Of a DNA stretch of 43,050 bases, positions 9,732 to 17,097 are shown one piece after another. Each line of letters starts with the position of its first letter. The stretch's first letter is position 1. The position numbers and the translations under genes are program-made. The stretch comes from Chroococcidiopsidaceae cyanobacterium CP_BM_ER_R8_30. Its GTDB lineage: Bacteria > Cyanobacteriota > Cyanobacteriia > Cyanobacteriales > Chroococcidiopsidaceae. The stretch is from NCBI GenBank assembly GCA_019244235.1, contig JAFASY010000314.1, positions 1 through 43,050 of the forward strand. The letters run 5' to 3'. Under the pieces are notes generated by a model. That model was not told the origin of the DNA, searched no databases, and saw nothing but the letters and a program-made list of their open reading frames with translations.

Positions 9732-9977
9732 CTAACGATCTTGATGTCGCTCACTCGCCGAGTCATAAGCAATTCTTTTGCGGGTCTCGCGTTCAGATAG
9801 ATTGGCGGGACCCTCTAGGAAAAACCTTTCCCGCCGTGCCAAGCGCTCAGCAATCGTTAGCGGATGCTCCGGGCTGACCCCATCACTATCTGGCGAGACG
9901 GAATTTTTCGGGGAGACGGTAGTCATTTCGACGTTTTTCGAGAAATCTAACCCTAAGTTAGCTTGAAATTTGACCAT
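9732..9977 (-). CDS. Small hypothetical protein
   Basis: This is an 81-residue frame with no family I recognise. The first third is polar and serine/proline-rich. The second is a charged, probably helical segment (TIAERLARRERFF, then a segment rich in R, E and K). The frame opens at a TTG at 9983, but the ATG at 9977 lies 11 bases after GGAGA, so I set the start there. It is divergent from the Nit1C-type cluster. A shorter frame on the other strand (9726-9878) also has a purine-rich leader, so the coding strand is not certain. Confidence 0.45.
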   Translation of the reverse strand: MVKFQANLGLDFSKNVEMTTVSPKNSVSPDSDGVSPEHPLTIAERLARRERFFLEGPANLSERETRKRIAYDSASERHQDR

Positions 9978-10016
9978 CTGCAATCTTTCTCCAGGTAGCT
10001 ACTAGTCTCGTCTCAT

Positions 10017-10038
10017 CACCTATCGATTTAAATAGGTG
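10017..10038. promoter_or_regulatory. Palindrome upstream of the nitrilase cluster
   Basis: CACCTAT and ATAGGTG form a perfect 7-bp inverted repeat with an 8-base AT-rich spacer, between the small minus-strand gene and the first Nit1C gene. Its symmetry fits a regulator operator. No GTA-N8-TAC NtcA site was found nearby. Confidence 0.4.
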
Positions 10039-10189
10039 TTTAATGTTGGTTAGAGACAGTCTGAGGGGTAGCGATCTTCATCCCTGATTTTATTGTTAGA
10101 CTTGGAAGTTTTGTATTGAAAAACACAAAAAGCCCTAAGAGCCAGCACTTAACCTAGCAGAACAATTCAAATTGACTTAAGAGAAAACT

Positions 10190-10672
10190 ATGCCTGAAGT
10201 AACAGCCCCTGCTCACAAAGCTGGTGACTTTTTTGTTGATTACGAAGAGAAGGTTTTTCCTGATGTTCAGGCAGAACCGGGTGAGAAAGCATTGATCACC
10301 TTCCATACCGTTGCTTTCGAGGGTTCTATTGGTTTGGTGAATTTACTAACTGCTACCCGTATTCTCCGTAAAGGGTTTGAGACTTCAATTCTGCTCTATG
10401 GTCCTGGTGTCACTCTCGGCGTGCAACGAGGCTTTCCTAAGATCGGGGACGAAGCATTTCCTGGTCATCAGGCTATGAATAACCAACTGATTAAGTTCAT
10501 GTCTGAGGGGGGTAAAGTTTACGCCTGTCGTTTCGCTCTGCAAGCTTTGTATGGTCATGGGGAACCTTCGTTGATTCCTGGTATCCGTCCGATTAGTCCC
10601 TTGGATGTGCTGGATATTGTTCTGCTTCACCGCAAAGAAGGTGCATTGATTCTCGATACCTGGACACTCTAA
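10190..10672 (+). CDS. MSMEG_0572/Sll0783-family nitrogen starvation response protein
   Basis: The 160-residue protein matches the MSMEG_0572 family (Synechocystis Sll0783), always the first gene of the Nit1C cluster. Features include the DsrE-like central segment ([37 protein letters not shown]) and the conserved end [16 protein letters not shown]. The family is induced by nitrogen starvation, and in Synechocystis its loss affects polyhydroxybutyrate accumulation. The biochemical role is not known. It begins a four-gene operon with 33 bases to the nitrilase. Confidence 0.93.
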   Translation: MPEVTAPAHKAGDFFVDYEEKVFPDVQAEPGEKALITFHTVAFEGSIGLVNLLTATRILRKGFETSILLYGPGVTLGVQRGFPKIGDEAFPGHQAMNNQLIKFMSEGGKVYACRFALQALYGHGEPSLIPGIRPISPLDVLDIVLLHRKEGALILDTWTL

Positions 10673-10705
10673 ATGTAGTGCAACACTCTATCCCTTGAAA
10701 AACCT

Positions 10706-11710
10706 ATGGATGACTCACACAGGGTTCGAGCAGCCGCAGTGCAGATTAGCCCAGTTCTGTTCAGCCGGGATGGAACGATGGATAAGGTGCTACAGGCGCT
10801 CGTCAAAGCGGCTCAAGAGGGAGTACAACTCGTCGTTTTCCCAGAGACATTTGTGCCTTACTACCCCTACTTCTCGTTTGTGCAGCCTCCAGTGTTAATG
10901 GGCAAAGAGCATAGGCGGCTGTATGAAGAAGCGGTAACAGTGCCAGGTCCAGTAACTGATACCGTTAGCCGAGCTGCTCGCTCTTACGGCATTGTAGTGC
11001 TATTAGGAGTCAATGAGCGGGATAACGGTTCACTGTACAATACTCAACTGCTATTTGACGCTGATGGCACTCTGCTACTGAAGCGACGCAAAATTACTCC
11101 TACCTACCACGAGCGCATGATTTGGGGGCAGGGAGATGGTTCGGGGTTAAAAGTTGTGCCTACTGCTGTCGGCAGACTGGGTTCTCTAGCTTGCTGGGAA
11201 CATTACAATCCCCTAGCCCGGTTTGCTCTTATGGCACAGCACGAGCAGATTCACTGCTCCCAGTTTCCTGGCTCCTTAGTCGGGCAGATTTTCACAGATC
11301 AGATCGAAGTCACAATTCGCCACCATGCTCTAGAATCAGCCTGTTTTGTGGTCAACGCCACTGGCTGGCTCTCCCCAGAGCAAGTAGGACAAATTACCCC
11401 AGATGAGAAATTGCAGTGCGTACTCATAGGAGGCTGCAACACAGCAATTATCGGACCAGAAGGTAACCATCTCTGTCCACCAATTACGGAGGGAGAGGGA
11501 ATGGCGATCGCCGATCTAGATTTTTCTTTGATCACCAAGCGCAAGCGAATGATGGACTCTGTTGGTCATTATGCCCGCCCTGATTTACTACAGTTGCGCA
11601 TTAACATGAGTGCCATGTCATTAATGGCACCAGCTCAGTCAACGGATGGAGCAGAGATAGACAAACAGCTCATTGACGTTCCAGTAGCGTCTTTGTACGA
11701 GCTTAGCTGA
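10706..11710 (+). CDS. Nitrilase (Sll0784/Nit1 type)
   Basis: This 334-residue enzyme hydrolyses nitriles to carboxylic acids and ammonia. The catalytic triad is visible: E47 in VVFPETF, K129 in [14 protein letters not shown], and C163 in [12 protein letters not shown]. It closely matches the clade-1 nitrilases of Nit1C clusters such as Synechocystis Nit6803, including the [12 protein letters not shown] segment after the Lys. Neighbours confirm the assignment: the MSMEG_0572 gene before it and the radical SAM gene 6 bases after it. The natural substrate is unknown; related clusters have been linked to cyanide or nitrile assimilation. Confidence 0.95.
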   Translation: MDDSHRVRAAAVQISPVLFSRDGTMDKVLQALVKAAQEGVQLVVFPETFVPYYPYFSFVQPPVLMGKEHRRLYEEAVTVPGPVTDTVSRAARSYGIVVLLGVNERDNGSLYNTQLLFDADGTLLLKRRKITPTYHERMIWGQGDGSGLKVVPTAVGRLGSLACWEHYNPLARFALMAQHEQIHCSQFPGSLVGQIFTDQIEVTIRHHALESACFVVNATGWLSPEQVGQITPDEKLQCVLIGGCNTAIIGPEGNHLCPPITEGEGMAIADLDFSLITKRKRMMDSVGHYARPDLLQLRINMSAMSLMAPAQSTDGAEIDKQLIDVPVASLYELS

Positions 11711-11716
11711 GTACTG

Positions 11717-12805
11717 ATGAACAAACACAAATTGATTACAGAACTACAGTCACATGGGCTGAAACTGGTTGAACCGGGAATTGGCTCTGCCGGACGTCAG
11801 GGTGGGGCTGGTCCTTCCGATCATAAAGCAGTAACAGTGGATGGTACGACGGTCATGGTGCCGACTTTCAACAGTACTGCGGCTCAGTCACCCTACACTG
11901 TGAACATTAACGAAGCAACAGCTCAGGCAATTTTGGAATTGGATGGAGAAGCAGTCACATCGATTAGTTTTCCTCCCCAGCCAAAATTCTACAGCCTCAA
12001 GACTGCTGATGGTATTCCTTACTGGCAGATTGCACTGCTGCATAGCCATGACGTTCTAGCAACAACAGTTTTGCAAACTTGTATCCGCTATGGCGATACG
12101 GCGACCTCCTGCCAGTTTTGTGCTATCGGGCAATCCTTGGCAGCAGGTAAAACCATTGCCCGTAAGACTCCTGCTCAACTAGCTGAGGTGGCAGCAGCGG
12201 CGGTGAAGTTGGATGGAGTTAAGCATCTGGTAATGACAACGGGAACGCCAAATACGGGTGATCGCGGTGCTGCCTACTTAGCAGAATGTGCCGAAGCAAT
12301 CAAAGCCAACGTTGACCTACCAATTCAGGCACAGTGCGAACCGCCCGATGATTTCACCTGGTTTAAGCGCATGCAGGCTGCTGGCATAGACAGTTTGGGA
12401 ATGCACCTAGAAGCCATCGAGCCACAGGTGCGAGCAAAAATTATGCCAGGAAAGGCAACAGTACCAGTGGAGTACTACTTTGAGGCATTTACCTGTGCAG
12501 TTGAGGTTTTTGGTTGGGGACAGGTGAGTACATATCTGCTAGCAGGTTTGGGAGATAGTTTGGAGATGTTACTGATGACATGCGATCGCCTGATCCAAGT
12601 CGGCGTTTATCCCTTCGTCGTGCCCTTTGTACCAATTACGGGAACGCCGTTGGCAGGTCATCCTGCTCCCAAAAGTGAGTTCATGTACGCGCTCTATAAA
12701 CAGGTGGGCACTATGCTACAGCAAGCAGGGATGAGTTCTAAAGATATCAAGGCAGGTTGTGCCAAGTGCGGTGCTTGCTCTGCCCTCTCTACCTTTGAAA
12801 AGTAG
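11717..12805 (+). CDS. MSMEG_0568-family radical SAM protein
   Basis: This 362-residue protein is the radical SAM member of the Nit1C cluster (Sll0785). The cluster-binding motif is TCIRYGDTATSCQFCAIG, giving C122-x9-C132-x2-C135 rather than the usual C-x3-C-x2-C. A TIM-barrel region follows (VMTTGTPNTGDRG, IQAQCEPP, LGMHLEAIEP). The C terminus has another cysteine group (AGCAKCGACSAL), which could hold a second iron-sulfur cluster. It may act on the nitrilase substrate or make a nitrile-containing compound; neither is shown. It starts 6 bases after the nitrilase stop, so the two are co-transcribed. Confidence 0.92.
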   Translation: MNKHKLITELQSHGLKLVEPGIGSAGRQGGAGPSDHKAVTVDGTTVMVPTFNSTAAQSPYTVNINEATAQAILELDGEAVTSISFPPQPKFYSLKTADGIPYWQIALLHSHDVLATTVLQTCIRYGDTATSCQFCAIGQSLAAGKTIARKTPAQLAEVAAAAVKLDGVKHLVMTTGTPNTGDRGAAYLAECAEAIKANVDLPIQAQCEPPDDFTWFKRMQAAGIDSLGMHLEAIEPQVRAKIMPGKATVPVEYYFEAFTCAVEVFGWGQVSTYLLAGLGDSLEMLLMTCDRLIQVGVYPFVVPFVPITGTPLAGHPAPKSEFMYALYKQVGTMLQQAGMSSKDIKAGCAKCGACSALSTFEK

Positions 12806-12917
12806 CAATGGTACGTAACCTGATACAGCCGCTACCCTTCAGAACAAAGTAAAAAATCATACTCATCTGCGTTCATTCCTTGTGCATCTGCGTTTGCAAA
12901 AAAGGTGATAAGGATCT

Positions 12918-13418
12918 ATGACAGAGCAACGCTACAAGTTTAAGTTGGCCCTGTCTCCCCATGAGGTGAAAGCTTACTTTGAGCTAAGACGGGCAATCTT
13001 CTGTCACGAGCAAAAACTCTTTACAGATAGTGATGAAGACGAGATTGACTCTTACGCGTATCCCATTGTGGCTATTGATTGCGAAGCAGCTTCCTTAAAC
13101 CAAGTTGTAGGTGTTGTAAGGATTTACGAATCACAGCCGGGACTTTGGTATGGAGGCAGACTAGGTGTACATCAGGATTATCGTCGTGGCGGTCAAATTG
13201 GTAAGGGGCTGATCTACAAAGCAGTTACGACTGCTAACACATGGGGGTGCGAACGATTCCTCGCAACGGTGCAATTACAAAACGTGCGATTCTTTCAACG
13301 GCTTCACTGGCAGCCTTTAGAAGAGATCGCCATTTGTGTTAACCCAACAGATCCCAAACAGCTTCCTCATCAACTCATGGTAGCCGATCTGAACTACTAT
13401 CCTCCTGCTTTACTTTAG
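12918..13418 (+). CDS. MSMEG_0567/Sll0786-family GNAT acetyltransferase
   Basis: The 166-residue protein has a GNAT fold: a substrate-side helix region (AYFELRRAIFCHEQKLF), a beta strand with VVGVVRIYE, and an acetyl-CoA pyrophosphate loop in LGVHQDYRRGGQIGKGL, followed by FLATVQLQNVRFFQRLHW. It matches the fourth gene of Nit1C clusters. The gap from the radical SAM gene is 112 bases, longer than elsewhere in the cluster. Its TAG (13416-13418) overlaps the stop codon of the DUF1566 fragment on the other strand. The AIR-synthase-like and flavoprotein genes that usually follow are missing. Confidence 0.9.
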   Translation: MTEQRYKFKLALSPHEVKAYFELRRAIFCHEQKLFTDSDEDEIDSYAYPIVAIDCEAASLNQVVGVVRIYESQPGLWYGGRLGVHQDYRRGGQIGKGLIYKAVTTANTWGCERFLATVQLQNVRFFQRLHWQPLEEIAICVNPTDPKQLPHQLMVADLNYYPPALL

Positions 13419-13819
13419 TGGTGATCCCTCAGCAAGCGTACCGACTCTGGGTATGGTCCGCAGTTATCACCCACACCGGTACCGAAATCAATGCACCAAA
13501 GCTGGTTCCTGTCAAAAGGCGTGCTAGTCCAGTAGCTCTCGCCATCGCGAGGAATGTCAGGAAAAACAACTACATTGATATAGGGATCGGTTCCGTGCTC
13601 CTTGCGCTGGTTATCGATTAGTGTCAGCAATTCATCTCTAGTCGGGAGACGCCAGCCATTACTAGCCAATTGTGGTAGCTCTTCGCGTGCGTAGCGCCGC
13701 AGGACACCAACGCACCCAAGTCCCTCCTGATACATTTGACCCATACAACAACGCTGCCAGGTCAGACCAGTGCATTCGCCCTGTTGGGACAGTGGTTTGA
13801 GTTTTGTTTGTGGTCCCAA
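13415..13819 (-). pseudogene. DUF1566 (Lcl C-terminal) domain fragment
   Basis: The frame encodes a DUF1566 domain: TGLTWQRCCMGQ, LASNGWRLPTRDELLTLID, YWTSTPFDRNQLWCIDFGTG and VRLLRDHH. This fold is common in secreted or surface proteins of unknown function. No ATG begins it; the frame starts at a TTG (13819) and stays open to about 13879, inside the attC-like site, where the predicted residues no longer look like the family. The usual N-terminal half of such proteins is absent. It is probably a truncated gene, or a reverse-oriented cassette gene, left beside the integron-like site. It converges on the GNAT gene with overlapping stop codons. Confidence 0.65.
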
Positions 13820-13874
13820 AAGCGCCCATAAGATGAACGGTGAGGCGTATTGGAGGGCGAACGGTCCTTGCTCC

Positions 13875-13957
13875 AGCTAACACGGCAGTGCAGCGGATTG
13901 AGGGGCGATCAAGGCTGCGTTTGGGTCATCTGCAACCGCTGACTTTTGCCGTTAGGC
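13875..13957 (+). repeat. attC-like recombination site (59-base element)
   Basis: This 83-bp imperfect inverted repeat has integron attC architecture. The right end carries the simple-site core GTTAGGC (13951-13957, matching GTTRRRY). The left end carries GCTAAC (13876-13881), complementary to it at all but one position. Inside, CAGCGGATTG pairs with CAACCGCTG across the site with one unpaired A, resembling the extrahelical bases that direct strand choice in attC sites. It lies just upstream of a SnoaL-like gene in the position expected of the preceding cassette's attC. No integrase gene is in the window. Confidence 0.65.
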
Positions 13958-14014
13958 GTTGCTACTGGCATACTGTTTGCTGGACAAAGCTAGATTCCAA
14001 GTTATGGAGGAGCC

Positions 14015-14404
14015 ATGATCCCGACCAAGGCTACTATCATCCGTAAGACGTACGACGACTTCACCAAGGGCGATATTCCCGCGGTCCTTGAGGCATTCGA
14101 CGCATCGATCACCTGGCACGTGCCGGGTCACAGTCTGTTGTCGGGCGACTACAAGGGCCACGAGGAGGTCGTCGGATTTTTCAAACACACCATGGAACTT
14201 TGCGGCGGTATCTTCGGGATCGAAGTTCATCACGTCCTTGCTGAAGAAGATATCGTGGTAGCGCTCGTGACTGTTAAGGCGGAACGCAACGGTCGCTCCG
14301 CGGCATTCCCGGAGGTGCACGTATGGCGGCTTGCGAATGGAAAGGTCTCAGAGTTCCGCGAATTCCAAGGGGACGAGCAGACAGAGGATAGCTTCTGGTC
14401 GTAG
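14015..14404 (+). CDS. SnoaL-like / NTF2-fold protein (probable integron cassette gene)
   Basis: This 129-residue protein matches SnoaL-like, ketosteroid-isomerase-related proteins: an N-terminal helix pair (IIRKTYDDFTKGDIPAVLEA), the pocket strand DASITWHVPGHSLLSGDYKG, and the C-terminal EVHVWRLANGKVSEFREF. The family includes small-molecule isomerases, hydrolases and ligand binders, so the substrate is open. GGAGGA lies at 14006-14011 before the ATG. GC content and GC-ending codons are visibly higher than in neighbours and no HIP1 octamer is present, which suggests transfer. It sits between two attC-like sites in the same orientation, with short flanks of about 57 and 53 bases, as in gene cassettes. 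Confidence 0.85.
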   Translation: MIPTKATIIRKTYDDFTKGDIPAVLEAFDASITWHVPGHSLLSGDYKGHEEVVGFFKHTMELCGGIFGIEVHHVLAEEDIVVALVTVKAERNGRSAAFPEVHVWRLANGKVSEFREFQGDEQTEDSFWS

Positions 14405-14803
14405 GGGACATTGTTTAGGTAGGCAACTGCCACAGTCACGTCCTGCTAGATGTCTGCGCCTAACAATCGCTTCGAGTTGGACGGCTTACCTGGAGCGCAG
14501 CTCCAGTTGTATTTTGTTGTCTTAAAAAAACTACTTCTCAGACATCCTCTAACTGCCTATAATCTCTTGCAATGAGCAGCCAACAATGCTATCGGGATCG
14601 AAGAAACAGAACCTTACAGGACATGTCACGACGCTAACCTGCGGGGAAGACGGAGCTTCTGTTGGATTGAGCTAAAAAATGTCTTCACAATTTTTTCTGA
14701 AACGAAGAAACAATCTTTACATCATCCTAGTTAAATTACTTATTCAAGACGGTAGCCTTTAATCCAATATCTACTTAAGTCAATCAAGGATAATAACGAA
14801 ACA
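14405..14803 (+). other. Interval with half attC and no gene
   Basis: This 400-base stretch holds the left half of a second attC-like site (annotated separately) and a short hairpin. The rest, from about 14510 to 14800, is AT-rich. It presumably contains the promoter of the secreted protein gene, preceded by AAGGA 13 bases before its ATG. No other gene is visible. Confidence 0.5.
14458..14506 (+). repeat. Left half of an attC-like site
   Basis: GCCTAACAATCGCTTCGAG followed by a TTGGACGG box is the canonical left arm of many integron attC sites (R'' core GCCTAAC at 14458-14464). A perfect hairpin, CTGGAGC-GCA-GCTCCAG (14490-14506), follows where the variable loop would be. The right arm with GTTAGGC is missing; the sequence turns AT-rich instead. 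The site is therefore truncated or decayed. Confidence 0.6.
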
Positions 14804-15466
14804 ATGATTGTAGTCAAGAAAGCATTGTCGCTTTTTGGTCTGTGGGCATTTGCCCTTAGTGGTGGCATTTTCTCCCTTGCTCTAACAAGTCTTTCAGCTG
14901 ATGCAGCGCCCCCACCAGCAGTTTTTAGGGATAGTGCGGGGAATGTTTATGTTCACTCTGGAGTCAATCCTAATGAGCATTTGAAAGTTGGACTCATAGG
15001 ACAACCCTACAAAAAGAGCATTAAAGCTGGAGCCTGTGGGCAGATTTCTATTGGCACTAGCACTTCCATGCCTTCTGTTGGTAACACCATCGTCATCGAT
15101 GGGACAACGATTGACCTGACTAAAATTGCTGTTGCTAGTTCAGTACCCAAATGTACTAATGGAGTATATACCCCAACTCCTAGTGGCAACTTTCAGACGG
15201 CAAAAGGCAGATATGAGTTGGTGGGATACACAGCTGGACAATCATACTCAGTGACTTTTAGTGATGTACCCAATCATTTCAATGCCACTGTCAATGGCTG
15301 TGGTTTCGCAGCAATCAAAAGTACAGCTAATCACCCCCTATCAACAGCTTCACAGCTCACAATTAATGGAACTGCTTATACTATTTCTACTTTGACTATT
15401 GCTGACCCCCCACTGTGTAAGAAAAATGGTTCGACTGTGACTATGTACACTCCTGCTAGTTGGTGA
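14804..15466 (+). CDS. Secreted protein with duplicated cysteine-pair module
   Basis: The 220-residue protein begins with a clear signal peptide (MIVVKKALSLFGLWAFALSG, cleavage near SADAAPP), so it is exported to the periplasm or beyond. The mature part contains two similar modules. Each starts at a cysteine (CGQISI, CGFAAI), contains a hydrophobic strand pattern (NTIVIDGTTIDL; SQLTINGTAYTI) and ends at a second cysteine (VPKC; PPLC) followed by YTP. Each module probably forms one disulfide. I do not recognise a family. The stop codon TGA at 15464 coincides with the edge of a TnpB element, so the original C terminus may have been cut by that insertion. Confidence 0.75.
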   Translation: MIVVKKALSLFGLWAFALSGGIFSLALTSLSADAAPPPAVFRDSAGNVYVHSGVNPNEHLKVGLIGQPYKKSIKAGACGQISIGTSTSMPSVGNTIVIDGTTIDLTKIAVASSVPKCTNGVYTPTPSGNFQTAKGRYELVGYTAGQSYSVTFSDVPNHFNATVNGCGFAAIKSTANHPLSTASQLTINGTAYTISTLTIADPPLCKKNGSTVTMYTPASW

Positions 15467-15597
15467 CATCCTCCCACCGAAATCGCGGGGGGCTCCGACC
15501 TCAGCGATTTCGGTGGGAGGGGGAGAGCGGGAAGTCGATGGGGTTCAACACCCCGGAGACTTCCAATAATTTCCCGCTTCGTGGTACTATTATATAC

Positions 15598-16484
15598 ATG
15601 AACCAAGTACTGACACTAGTTGTAAGACTCCAACCTACCCCAGAACAGTGTGCCAAGCTTAAGGATACTGTTTTGGAGTTCGCGTCATGCTGCGAGTTCA
15701 TAAATTCCTCAGTTAAGCCGACACTCACTAACCGTAACTCTATCCAAGCAGTGATATACAACGATGCCAAAGACAAGTTCAATTTGGTGTCTAACCATGT
15801 CATTCGTGCTTGTGCCAGAGTTGGGGCTAATCGCTTAACTGCCAAACATAAAGGTGCCGAACGGGCTGGAGGCGACCTCCAGCCCGCAAGCGGCACCGAA
15901 TTCGAGATAAGTTTGCCAGAGTTAGAGCTTCTTTACAACGCAAGGCTTCCCAAGGCATAAGGTCTACACGGCGTAGATGCCGACAGATTTTGCAACGGTT
16001 ATCGGGAAGAGAGAGAAGATTTCAATCCTGGCTTAATCACAATATCAGTAAGAGTATAATTACCGAAGCCAAGGAATTAAACAGCGTACTAGCAATTGAG
16101 GATTTAACGGGAATTCGTGAGAGAACAAACAAACAACCAAGGGCTAAAACAGAGCGGCGTCGCTCTAATTCCTGGTCATTTCATCAGTTGCGTATCTTTC
16201 TAGAGTACAAGGGTATTAAGGAAGGGGTTAAAGTCGTAGTTGTTCCTCCTGCCTATACCTCTCAAACCTGCCATTGCTGCCTTCACCTTGGTGTAAGAAC
16301 CAATAAGAAATTTAAGTGCATTAACCAGTTTTGTGGATGGATTGGGGATGCAGACACTAACGGTTCGCGTGTAATTGCTTTGCTTGGGGCGACCTATGTA
16401 AACTCGCCCGATAAAGGTCCCTGGTTATCTTGTCCTTTGGATGAGATAGTTGGAGGGCTGTTGAAAGCGTCTGCAAGAGCGTAG
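15598..16484 (+). pseudogene. tnpB: Broken TnpB (OrfB-type RNA-guided nuclease)
   Basis: The N-terminal part (MNQVLTLVVRLQPTPEQCAK, from the ATG at 15598) runs into a frame that stops at 15960. The C-terminal part continues in another frame from before 15900 to 16484, with RLSGRERRFQ, the RuvC glutamate in LAIEDLTGI, the zinc finger SQTCHCCLH...CINQFCGW, and GDADTN. The middle of the protein, including the first catalytic Asp (GIDLG in relatives), is missing. A 45-bp hairpin repeat (15853-15897) sits near the junction. The gene therefore carries both a deletion and a frameshift and cannot make active TnpB. Confidence 0.85.
15853..15897. repeat. Palindromic hairpin repeat inside the tnpB relic
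   Basis: An interrupted perfect stem: GGTGCCG (15853) pairs with CGGCACC (15891), and GGGCTGGAGG (15863) pairs with CCTCCAGCCC (15876), with loop CGA. The inner CTGGAGG-N3-CCTCCAG core is identical to that of the hairpin at 25689-25730, which suggests a dispersed small repeat. Confidence 0.6.
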
Positions 16485-16534
16485 CGGCTAGACGTAGTTT
16501 ACGACTAAAACATGTTTTATTGGGGATTTTACTC

Positions 16535-16807
16535 TCACCGTTCGGTCAAGCGACCGGTAACATACTTATGCAAAATGCTCGAAATGAACGTTTGATAGGG
16601 GATGCCCTCTTCGATGGCTCGCGCTTGAATTGCATCGAGATCGACCGACGAGAGCCGGAGGGTAATCCGCTTGTCTTTTGCGAGCGTAGCCTTGGCATAC
16701 CTTTGGAGTTGCTGCAGGCGACCTCTATCACTGACTGGCTCCCACTCGCCGCGCTCGAACGATTCGAGAAAATCCTTTTCTTCCTCGTCAAGTTCACTCA
16801 TGGTCAT
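16535..16807 (-). CDS. Ribbon-helix-helix antitoxin
   Basis: The 90-residue protein has an acidic N-terminal part (ELDEEEKDFLESFERGEWEP) likely to wrap the toxin, and a C-terminal ribbon-helix-helix-like DNA-binding region (KRITLRLSSVDLDAIQARAI, then GIPYQTFISSILHKY). It is the second gene of a type II toxin-antitoxin operon. Its ATG (16807) overlaps the toxin's TGA in an ATGA junction, which favours this start over the ATG at 16801. It would neutralise the toxin and repress the operon. The toxin-first order is typical of BrnT-type pairs. Confidence 0.85.
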   Translation of the reverse strand: MTMSELDEEEKDFLESFERGEWEPVSDRGRLQQLQRYAKATLAKDKRITLRLSSVDLDAIQARAIEEGIPYQTFISSILHKYVTGRLTER

Positions 16808-17082
16808 AGCCTCCTTCCAAGGTAGTCTTTCGTCGCCTTGCGCGATGGAATGATTGTTTTCAAGAATACTTCCGACTCGGTATCCACATACTTGACAATA
16901 TACGCGTAGCCTTTAATCTGAACGATGAGAATACGCTGGTTCGGGTACTTCCCTTGATTCGGGTGCGTGAAGTCATCGAGCAAGTCTCCTCGCTCCACCG
17001 CCGCCAACACCGCTTCAAATGAGACGCCTCGTTCTGATTTGAGCTTCTTGTTCTTCGCTTGCTCCCAGCGAATAACTTTCAT
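16804..17082 (-). CDS. BrnT-like toxin
   Basis: The 92-residue protein shows BrnT-type features: a basic N-terminal segment (VIRWEQAKNKKLKSERGVSF, compare WD..KN..KHGVSFEE), a strand with ILIVQIKGYAYIVKYV and a C-terminal IIPSRKATKDYL where BrnT proteins have ISARKAT. Toxins of this fold cleave RNA and inhibit translation. It overlaps the downstream antitoxin gene by four bases. A near-palindromic site lies just upstream (17098-17115), suited to autorepression. It could belong to a sister family rather than BrnT itself. Confidence 0.75.
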   Translation of the reverse strand: MKVIRWEQAKNKKLKSERGVSFEAVLAAVERGDLLDDFTHPNQGKYPNQRILIVQIKGYAYIVKYVDTESEVFLKTIIPSRKATKDYLGRRL

Positions 17083-17097
17083 TTTTGAATGATATGC

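Larger units (their letters stand above)
15464..16500 (+). mobile_element. Degenerate IS200/IS605-type TnpB element
   Basis: The element begins at TGACATCCTCCC (15464) with a 17-bp perfect inverted repeat (15470-15486 with 15504-15520). A second nested hairpin follows (GGAAGTC at 15530-15536 with GACTTCC at 15558-15564, inner GGGGT/ACCCC). Subterminal hairpins like these are recognised by the TnpA of such elements. The tnpB gene is broken, no tnpA is present, and no right-end hairpin is seen. The right boundary is approximate. Confidence 0.65.

Noticed and set aside
9726-9878. 50-residue plus-strand ORF opposite the 81-residue minus ORF
   Set aside because: The minus-strand frame is longer, has a better placed ribosome-binding site and a more protein-like composition. 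The plus frame was left out but not excluded.
10000-10189. NtcA-binding site upstream of the nitrilase cluster
   Set aside because: No GTA-N8-TAC match was found in this interval.
13662-13883. Minus-strand ORF beginning MLAGARTVRPP as the start of the DUF1566 protein
   Set aside because: It is in a different frame from the DUF1566 domain and shows no family sequence; a frameshift is possible but not needed to explain the domain.
15460-15597. In-frame extension of the tnpB frame upstream to 15460
   Set aside because: It runs through the terminal hairpins of the element; the TnpB N terminus clearly begins at MNQVLTLVVRLQP (15598).
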